From Hominimerdicola alba (GTDB taxonomy: Bacteria > Bacillota > Clostridia > Oscillospirales > Ruminococcaceae): DNA of 64,000 nt. The stretch covers positions 62,001-126,000 of the forward strand of contig NZ_FOKQ01000007.1 in NCBI RefSeq assembly GCF_900112155.1, given 5' to 3'. The notes below the pieces were generated by a model. The model saw nothing but the letters and a program-made list of their open reading frames with translations. It did no database searches and was not told where the DNA came from. The position numbers and the translations under genes were made by a program. Below are positions 8,672 through 16,100 of this stretch, piece by piece (the first letter of the stretch is position 1; every line of letters begins with the position of its first letter).

Positions 8672-10069
8672 TCAAAGCATTATCTTCTCCTCGGGCAGCT
8701 GACTCTTGTTGGAGGCATAGTTGTTATGCAGGGATACTATAAAGGTTATGCCTCCTACACGTCCGAAGAACATTATCATTATTACTATGAAAATGCTCAA
8801 GTCGGAGAGGGAAGTGGTTATGCCCATTGAAAGCCCTGTGGAGCTTATGGCACTTACAAGTTCAAATACGACGGGTGTTAGTTCAAGTCCGTCCACGCCT
8901 GTTATTATCATGGCTGAAACTGCTACCAGCACCAAATAAAGTGTGGTGATGCAGCTTGCGTTTCGTACAGTTGTGTCATCAACGCGCCTGCCGAAGAACT
9001 CAACACTCTTTTTCTTTCTGAATACGGTGGAAATCGTCATCATCATTACCGCAAAGGTAGTTACCTTGATACCGCAGGCGGTAGATCCGGGAGAGCCGCC
9101 GACGAACATGAAGCATATCAGAAGCATGATGGAAGTCTGTCTGAGATTTGCAACGGTCACCGAAGCAAATCCTGCGTCACGGCCTGAAGTAACCAGCATA
9201 GATGAAGCGATGATCTTTCCGCCGTAACCGAGATCGCCCATAGTAGCGTCGTTGTGCCATTCCAGCAGAGCCATATCAAGCATACCGAAGAAATAGAACA
9301 GCACCGTGACAACAAGTATTATCTTGGTTTGTGCTGAGTATTTCTTGATATGGTGCTTGTGTGTGACGATATCCGACCAGGTAAAAAAGCCGATACCGCC
9401 GACAACCAGCAGTATGATTATGGGGATATTAAGGATAACGCTGTCATTGGCCGTTATCAGCGAACTGCCCGGCTCAAAGTAACCCATAAGGTCTAGACCT
9501 GCCGTGCAGAATGCGGATATGGAGTGGAAAAGGGAGAAATATATACCCTTTGCCCAGCCCAGACGCGGCACGAACCAGAAGCACAGCGCAGCCGTTCCAA
9601 GAGATTCAAACAGAGCAGTACCTTTGAGTATAAAGCGGGTCATCTTGACAACACCGCCAGAAGATACGCTGCCTATGGATTCTCTCATAGTGGCACGCTG
9701 TTTCAGACCGATCTTCTTGCCCATGAAGCTCAGGGCGAAAAGCCCGATGCTCATGAAGCCGATACCGCCGATCTGTATGATTATAAGTATGACTATCTGA
9801 CCAAAAAGCGACCAGTAGGAATAGGTATCGTGAAGTGTCAGACCTGTTCCGCTCAGTGCAGAGGTCGTTGTGAATACGCAGTGATTCAGAGGTGTACGCA
9901 CTCTCTCCGTTGTACTTATCGGCAGACAAAGGAGCAGTGCACCTACCATTATAACTATAGAATAGCCGAACATCAGCGACTGTGTGAATGACATTCTGCG
10001 CAGGATACCATGTTCAAATATATGGGGCAAATGAAAGTGTTCCCGTTCATTCAGTTTTAATTTCATCAT
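8672..10069 (-). CDS. ktrB: Potassium channel subunit, TrkH/KtrB family
   Basis: The 465-residue polytopic protein has the four-fold membrane-pore-membrane repeats of the SKT superfamily. The first pore loop reads TTTSALSGTGLTL, and later loops include SAFCTAGLDLMG, GGSPGSTACGIKV and SAISSTGLSMGI, each with a filter glycine. It carries K+ (possibly Na+-coupled) across the cytoplasmic membrane with KtrA as gating ring. It is the first gene of the leftward operon. I saw no clean c-di-AMP (ydaO-type) riboswitch in the 319-bp region upstream. Confidence 0.93.
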   Translation of the reverse strand: MMKLKLNEREHFHLPHIFEHGILRRMSFTQSLMFGYSIVIMVGALLLCLPISTTERVRTPLNHCVFTTTSALSGTGLTLHDTYSYWSLFGQIVILIIIQIGGIGFMSIGLFALSFMGKKIGLKQRATMRESIGSVSSGGVVKMTRFILKGTALFESLGTAALCFWFVPRLGWAKGIYFSLFHSISAFCTAGLDLMGYFEPGSSLITANDSVILNIPIIILLVVGGIGFFTWSDIVTHKHHIKKYSAQTKIILVVTVLFYFFGMLDMALLEWHNDATMGDLGYGGKIIASSMLVTSGRDAGFASVTVANLRQTSIMLLICFMFVGGSPGSTACGIKVTTFAVMMMTISTVFRKKKSVEFFGRRVDDTTVRNASCITTLYLVLVAVSAMIITGVDGLELTPVVFELVSAISSTGLSMGITTSLSDLSIFIVIMIMFFGRVGGITFIVSLHNNYASNKSQLPEEKIML

Positions 10070-10152
10070 TTGATCTATCCCTTGTTAAAACCAGATAAGT
10101 AGTTTGTTTGATAAAACAGTGTCTACATAGCTAATATAGTCTATCATATTTT

Positions 10153-10194
10153 TGTTGATAAAATATTACATATGATGAATATTTTGTTAACAAT
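10153..10194. repeat. Imperfect inverted repeat upstream of ktrB
   Basis: TTGTTGATAAAATATT (10153-10168) and AATATTTTGTTAACAA (10179-10194) are inverted with two mismatches around a 10-bp loop. The right arm ends in the perfect palindrome TTGTTAACAA. It could be an operator for a dimeric regulator or a hairpin in the ktrB leader. Confidence 0.55.
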
Positions 10195-10302
10195 ACAACG
10201 TTTGCTCACTGAGAAGACCTGTTCATACGAGCGGCGAAAACGATTTTTATTGAATTTTTTTTACTTGCAGAAGAAAATTTATTAATTTGGTTGAAAAAAC
10301 TA

Positions 10303-10331
10303 TTGTATATCGTGGAAAAGTATGATATAAT
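10303..10331 (+). promoter_or_regulatory. Sigma-A type promoter for the binding protein/cyclase operon
   Basis: TTGTAT (10303-10308), 17 bp, TATAAT (10326-10331), 58 bp upstream of the start. Confidence 0.75.
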
Positions 10332-10388
10332 GTTAATTAGTAACGATTGTTATTAAAAGACCATAGTATCGGCGGGAGGTGACAGGCT

Positions 10389-11435
10389 TTGAAAAAGTTC
10401 ATATCTGCAGCGATATGTACGGTGATGCTGTTTTGCATGGCGGGCTGTGAACAGAAAAAGTCTGAAACTGTTCCCGAGTTCGAGCCTGCACCTGAATTTT
10501 CTCCCCTGACCGAGATAAAAGAGGGCAGAAAAAATATATACCTTATCATAAAGAACCTGAACAGTGATTATTGGGATGTGGTAGTCGATGGAGCTAAAGC
10601 GGGCGGTGAGGATTTCGACTGCAATGTGTATTACAGCGGCTGCAATCTCGAAAGCGACTGGGAATCGCAGAGCAGACTTATGGATGAGGCTATCGCCGCA
10701 GGTGCGGATGCTGTACTGCTGGCACCCAATGATTCTGTCAAGCTTTCCGCTGAGATAGAAAAAGTCTATTCAAAGGGCATAAAGATGGTGCTTGTAGATA
10801 CCATCGCGATAACCGACAGCTACGATGTATGTTTTATGACAGATAACCTGATGGCAGGGCAGCTGGCTTCTGCAGAGATGCTGGCACAGCTCCATGAAAA
10901 GGGTTACAGTGAGGATGAAACGGTTCAGGTAGGCGTTCAGGTGTGTGCAACTGCTACACAGACGATAAATGAACGTCTTGCAGGATTTTTGCAGTTCTGG
11001 TCAAACTACGCCCCCGATAACTGGACGGTCATATCCGATATAAAATTCAACGAGGGCGATATCGACAGGGGCTGTCAGTGTACAAAAGATCTGCTGAACA
11101 ATTATCCGGATATCAAAGGTGTGTTCGGCAGTGATAACGTTTCTACCACTGCTCTTGCGGCTACCATCAAGGAGAAGGAGAGGTCGGATATAGTTGTTGT
11201 GGGTTTTGATCATTCACCCGAGATATCTGAGCTTATAAATTCGGAAGAGTATACTGCTTCATCAGTACTCCAGAAGCAGTACAATATGTCTTATGACGGA
11301 GTAAAAACGGCTCTTGATCTGATAGACGGCAAACAAATGGAGCAGAAATTCGTAGATACGGGAATAACAGTTGTCAATTCCAATAATCTAAACGATCCCG
11401 AGGTTCGGAAAACGCTGGATCATAACAGAGGATAA
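10389..11435 (+). CDS. Sugar-binding lipoprotein (periplasmic-binding-protein type 1)
   Basis: The 348-residue protein starts at a TTG with a strong GGCGGGAGGTGAC ribosome site. It has a lipoprotein signal, KKFISAAICTVMLFCMAGC, with the lipobox Cys near residue 20. The mature part matches the ribose/galactose-binding fold: NLNSDYWDVVVDGAKAGGEDF, an AIAAGADAVLLAPND segment, and KGVFGSDNVSTTALAATIKE. Such proteins bind sugars or related small molecules outside the membrane. No ABC permease or ATPase follows. The stop is 1 bp before the start of a membrane diguanylate cyclase, which suggests ligand sensing rather than import. Confidence 0.88.
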   Translation: MKKFISAAICTVMLFCMAGCEQKKSETVPEFEPAPEFSPLTEIKEGRKNIYLIIKNLNSDYWDVVVDGAKAGGEDFDCNVYYSGCNLESDWESQSRLMDEAIAAGADAVLLAPNDSVKLSAEIEKVYSKGIKMVLVDTIAITDSYDVCFMTDNLMAGQLASAEMLAQLHEKGYSEDETVQVGVQVCATATQTINERLAGFLQFWSNYAPDNWTVISDIKFNEGDIDRGCQCTKDLLNNYPDIKGVFGSDNVSTTALAATIKEKERSDIVVVGFDHSPEISELINSEEYTASSVLQKQYNMSYDGVKTALDLIDGKQMEQKFVDTGITVVNSNNLNDPEVRKTLDHNRG

Positions 11436-11436
11436 T

Positions 11437-12945
11437 ATGAACAAAACGATCACCGAGACAGGTGAGCTTAATCGAAGCGGTTCGTTTATCAAGATGATGA
11501 TCGTGTATTTTGTTGTCTGCCTTATAGGTATGGCGGTGATGATAATTTCGATCAATTCGCTGATGAAGGAGCATGATAAAAAGCTCACGGGTCAGATCTG
11601 CGATCTTGTCGCAGAAAAGATGAACAATTCAATTAAATATATGACGACCTCCGCTCAGAATATGTCTGCTATGCTCACCGCACAGCAGCACCGCGATCTT
11701 CAGGCGCTTTATGATGAGTTTGCTGATCTTGAGGGCGACGGTTATGTAAGTATGGGACTTATCGATGACAGCGGTAAGGTTTACGCTTCGGAGCAGCAGC
11801 TTGCTGAGTTTGAGAAGTGGCACCTTATTGAGACTGCACAGCAGGCTGACCCTGTTTCGATATCTACACCTTATCGTTCGGGACTTACAGGAGAGCCTGT
11901 TATCACTCTTTTTGCAGATATGAAATACGGCTCAGGCAAAAAAGGCTGGCTGTTTCTGACGTATCCGCTGAAGGAGATACAGAATATGGCATCTACCGAG
12001 ACCCTTGCGGACGAAACAGAGATATGGCTCATGGATACCGAATCGAACAATGTCATACAGTGTTCGGGCGGAGATGAGCATGGCAGCGGAAGCTGGGCAA
12101 ACGCTATGCTGATATTCGAGCGGAATATCGACAAGAGAGATGTTGGCAAATACAACGAGTGGATACAGTCTATGTACGACGGCAAGCAATCGGCTGGCGT
12201 GGTATACAGGATAGGCAGTGTCAGATATTCTCAGGTATATGCAAATATCAATTTCATGCACGGCTGGAATGTGGTTGTAAGGATACCCAGCAGTGCCATG
12301 TCTTCAACTATGGAGAAATTCAGAGGTGTAGTTATACTTTATATAGTTACCCTGCTGATTGCAACGGCTGGAGTATTCGTACTGACTCACAGACGTGATG
12401 TTGCCGACAGGGAGATACTCAAAAATCTTTCGATTCACGACCCGCTTACTGACGTTATGAACAGAAGAGCACTTGACGTTGCGGCGCATAATTATTTCCA
12501 GAATGCACTGAAGCCCGAATGTGCTGTGCTGTTCATAGATGTGGATTATTTCAAGCAGGTAAATGACCGCTACGGGCACGATGCAGGTGACAAGGTGCTT
12601 GTGGAATTCGCCGCACTGCTCAAAGAGCTTTTCGGAGATATGGGTCTTATCTCACGTTACGGCGGTGACGAATTCCTTATATTTATCAAAAATGCTGACA
12701 AGCTTAAGATAGAATCAAAGGTCAGCGACCTGAAGCGCAGAGTGCATGACATCAAGCCCATTACCATCAAAGAAGGCGATGATTTCAGCGTAAGCTGCAG
12801 CTGCGGCGGCGCGCTGTGTCCACGAGATGCAAGGGACTTTATGAAGCTAAAAGCCTGTGCTGACCGTGCTCTTTACAGGGTAAAGAACCAGGGCAGAGAT
12901 GATTATGGCTGGTATGATGGTAAGAAAAGCTCCCGAGAAAAGTAA
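11437..12945 (+). CDS. Membrane-bound diguanylate cyclase (GGDEF)
   Basis: The 502-residue protein has a membrane segment near 18-41, an extracellular sensor region of about 250 residues (Cache-like by layout), a second membrane segment near 296-318, and a GGDEF domain. The active-site loop YGGDEF lies at 408-413, and the substrate motifs FIDVDYFKQVNDRYGHDAGD precede it. It should make c-di-GMP from two GTP. The RxxD inhibitory site expected five residues before GGDEF is missing (the sequence there is GDMGLISRY), so product feedback at the I-site is unlikely. It is co-transcribed and coupled with the upstream sugar-binding lipoprotein. Confidence 0.93.
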   Translation: MNKTITETGELNRSGSFIKMMIVYFVVCLIGMAVMIISINSLMKEHDKKLTGQICDLVAEKMNNSIKYMTTSAQNMSAMLTAQQHRDLQALYDEFADLEGDGYVSMGLIDDSGKVYASEQQLAEFEKWHLIETAQQADPVSISTPYRSGLTGEPVITLFADMKYGSGKKGWLFLTYPLKEIQNMASTETLADETEIWLMDTESNNVIQCSGGDEHGSGSWANAMLIFERNIDKRDVGKYNEWIQSMYDGKQSAGVVYRIGSVRYSQVYANINFMHGWNVVVRIPSSAMSSTMEKFRGVVILYIVTLLIATAGVFVLTHRRDVADREILKNLSIHDPLTDVMNRRALDVAAHNYFQNALKPECAVLFIDVDYFKQVNDRYGHDAGDKVLVEFAALLKELFGDMGLISRYGGDEFLIFIKNADKLKIESKVSDLKRRVHDIKPITIKEGDDFSVSCSCGGALCPRDARDFMKLKACADRALYRVKNQGRDDYGWYDGKKSSREK

Positions 12946-12954
12946 ATATTTACA

Positions 12955-12991
12955 GGCACTTTTGTCGTAAAACGGCAGAAGTGTCTTTTTT
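12955..12991 (+). terminator. Rho-independent terminator after the diguanylate cyclase
   Basis: GGCACTTTTGTCGT (12955-12968) pairs with ACGGCAGAAGTGTC (12972-12985), with mismatches, followed by six T residues. Confidence 0.85.
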
Positions 12992-13003
12992 GACAATAAA
13001 TTG

Positions 13004-13032
13004 TTGACATTTTACAAAAACAATGATATAAT
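13004..13032 (+). promoter_or_regulatory. Consensus sigma-A promoter for the large helicase
   Basis: TTGACA (13004-13009), 17 bp, TATAAT (13027-13032), 77 bp before the start codon. Confidence 0.85.
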
Positions 13033-13109
13033 ATAAACCAGATATAATCTATTTTGCGGTCGAGGTCATAGGGACTATGGCATTTTGTATCGGCCGAAAG
13101 GAGCGCTTT

Positions 13110-16100
13110 ATGGAAAAGCTTGTTACTTTCAGTGCAGCGATGACTGCGCATATAAATTATGCGATGCAGCGCAGTTCTGTGCCTGTTTTTCGCAGTATAG
13201 TCATGACAAATACTTCGGACAGAACGCTGAAAAACGTATTTCTGAGACTTGCGTTTGAACCCGATTTTGCGCAGGATTACGAATCTCCTGCCATAGACCT
13301 TGAACCTAATGTTCCCGCTGAAATATCCCCTATAGAGGCGGTTATGCGCCCCGAACTGTTTCTGGCGCTTAATGAGAATACCGAGGGATATGTCCGCATT
13401 GAAGCCGTTACCCGCACCGATGAGAGTGAGGAGATACTGGGCAGAGAGGTGAAGCAGCTTGAACTTCTGGCATACGATACATGGACTGGTGTCAACTTCA
13501 TGCCTGAGATGGCGGCGGCGTTCATAACACCGAATCACCCTGCGGTGCGCGAGGTGCTTTCAAAGGCGGAAACTATCCTTGCTCAGTCCTGCGGAGAAAG
13601 CGGATTTACCGGATATCAGAGCTGCAATCCCAATATAGTTAAACAGCAGATAAATGCTATATACACCGCACTGGCGCAGGAAAATATCACCTCCACGGCG
13701 GCAGTAGGGTTCGATAAAGCGAACAAGGTCGCTATGCCCGAAAACGTGCTTGCACAGAAAAGCGGCAGCTGCCTTGACCTCGCTGTGCTGTTCTGTTCCT
13801 GCCTTGAAGCCGCTGGTCTGAATAGCCTGCTTGTAATGACTTCGACCCACGCGATGGCGGGCTGCTGGCTGGAGGAAGACACTTTTCCTGACAGCCTGCA
13901 ATACGATATCACCGCTCTTACAAAGCGTATGGCAAGTGGTGTGGACGAGATATCTATCATAGAGTGTACTGATTTTTGTACAGGAAATAGTACCGATGCA
14001 GATACTTCGGCTGTACACGCGGCTGATACTCTTGCAAAGGCGGCAGATTTCTGCTTTGCCGTGGATATACAGCGCACCCGCGCCAGCGGAATAAAACCTT
14101 TGCCATTAAGGGTGTTTGACGAAAACGGCACTTGCAGGGCTGAGGACTACGGTCTGCCCGAAAGAGCTTACGGTTCGGCAGGGGATATAGCTTTCGATGC
14201 AGCGACTAACGGTCAGCCGAGGGAAGTCACAAAACAGATGGTCTGGGAGAGAAAGCTTCTAGACCTTAGCCTGCGCAATAGCCTGCTGAATTTCCGTCCT
14301 ACTTCCTCAAATGTTCAGCTGATGGTGGAAAGCATAGCTTCACTTGAAGACGAGATAGCCGCTGACGAGACATTCAAGATAATGCCCGTGCCAAGCGATT
14401 TCAAGATGGAACCGGCGGAAAGCAAGATATATGAGACTGAAACTCAGCGTGAGAAGATATCCGAGATAGCTTCGGGCGAATTCCGTTCAAAGCGTCTGCG
14501 TACTTTTCTCATCGAAGCCGAGCTTGAAAAGACCATGAAGAAGATACATCGCATGGCGAAGGTCAGCATGGAGGAAAATGGTGTTAATACCATTTATCTG
14601 GCGCTGGGATTCCTGCGCTGGTACGAAACTGACAAGAGCGAGCGCCCTCGCTATGCTCCTATAGTGCTGGTGCCTGTTGATATTATCAAAAAGGTACAGG
14701 ACAAGAGCTTTTCCATACGTGTCCGTGACGAGGATACTCAGGTGAATATCACCCTGCTGGAAATGCTGAGACAGTCCTTTGGCATAGATATCAAGGGTCT
14801 TGACCCTGTTCCCGAGGATGAACATGGTGTGGATATACCGCTGATATTGAGTACTGTGCGGAAGGGTGTGATGTCCCGCAACAGATGGGATATTGACGAG
14901 TATGCATTCATCGGACAGTTCAGCTTCAACAGGTTCATAATGTGGAACGATATCCGCAACCGTGCTGACGAACTGGCTCAGAATAAGGTGGTGGCAAGCC
15001 TTATCTCGGGAAAGACCGAGTGGGAGGGCAGTGATATCACGGTGTCGCCTAACGACCTTGACGATATCGCCCCCGCTGACCTTGCTGTGCCTGTGGCGGC
15101 GGATTCTTCTCAGCTTGCGGCGGTAGTGGCTTCGGGTCAGGGCGAGAGCTTCGTTCTGCATGGACCTCCCGGCACAGGCAAATCTCAGACTATCACCAAC
15201 ATGATAGCAAACGCTCTTTATCATGGACGTTCCGTGCTTTTCGTGGCTGAAAAGATGGCGGCGCTGTCAGTAGTTGAAAAGCGACTTGCAAAGATAGGAC
15301 TTGGTCCTTTCTGTATCGAGCTTCACTCAAATAAGGCGCAGAAGCGTGCCGTTCTCGATCAGCTGAATGAGACCCTGAATGTGGGCAAGATAAAAAAGCC
15401 TGCGGATTATCAGGCGCAGGCAGATAAGCTGAAAGCCCTGCGCGCCGAGCTTAACGGCGTTATGGATGAGATACACAAGCCACGAAACTACGGTATTTCA
15501 ATGTATGATGCGGCGGTAAGATACGAGCAGAACCGTGCTTTTGAGGGCAAGCTTGCTTTTACCGATGAGCAGGTAAAAGCCATGAAAGCCGAAACTTACG
15601 GCGAATGGCGTGAGCTTGTTGACAGCCTTGCAAACCTCGGCAGACAGTTCGGCAGTGTGGCTGATTCTGCACTGAGGGTGTGCCGTATTACCGAGTGCGG
15701 ATTGACAACGGGTGATGAACTTCGCGGAAAACTTAGCGAATTGGATGATCAGCTTGCGGAACTCCAAAAGTGCGAGAATGAGCTTTCATCGCTTGTTGGC
15801 GGAGGAAAGCTGACTTACGAGCAGCTTGCGTGGCTGGCAGATATCCTTGCCGATGCATCAAAGGAGGGCTTTATCCTGCCTGCGGTGCTGACAGGAAATA
15901 AATGGGATATGCTTAAGCCCTCAGCCGAAAAGACGGTTAACGCTCTTGCTGAACTTCGATCGGGCAAAAAAGCCCTTGCTGAGACCTTTGATGAAAGCGT
16001 GTACGGCTATGATGCGGTCAAGGCTCAGGCTGAGTGGAAAGAGGTCCAGGCAAAGTGGTTCATACCCAAGCATTTCGGCAGTAAACGGTTGGTGAAAGAA

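Larger units (their letters stand above)
10070..10388. other. Divergent intergenic region, ktrB / sugar-binding lipoprotein
   Basis: This AT-rich 319-bp stretch holds no ORF with a ribosome site. It contains the rightward promoter at 10303-10331 and an inverted repeat at 10153-10194 (listed separately). I could not assign a clear sigma-A promoter to ktrB; the best minus-strand -10 (TATATT, 10133-10138) has a poor -35. Confidence 0.6.

Noticed and set aside
10070-10388. A c-di-AMP (ydaO-type) riboswitch upstream of ktrB
   Set aside because: Such elements often precede potassium uptake genes, but the region is AT-rich and lacks the GC-rich conserved core and length.
13077-13109. Extra 11 codons at the start of the large helicase
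   Set aside because: The upstream ATG has no ribosome site, while the ATG at 13110 follows AAAGGAG with good spacing.
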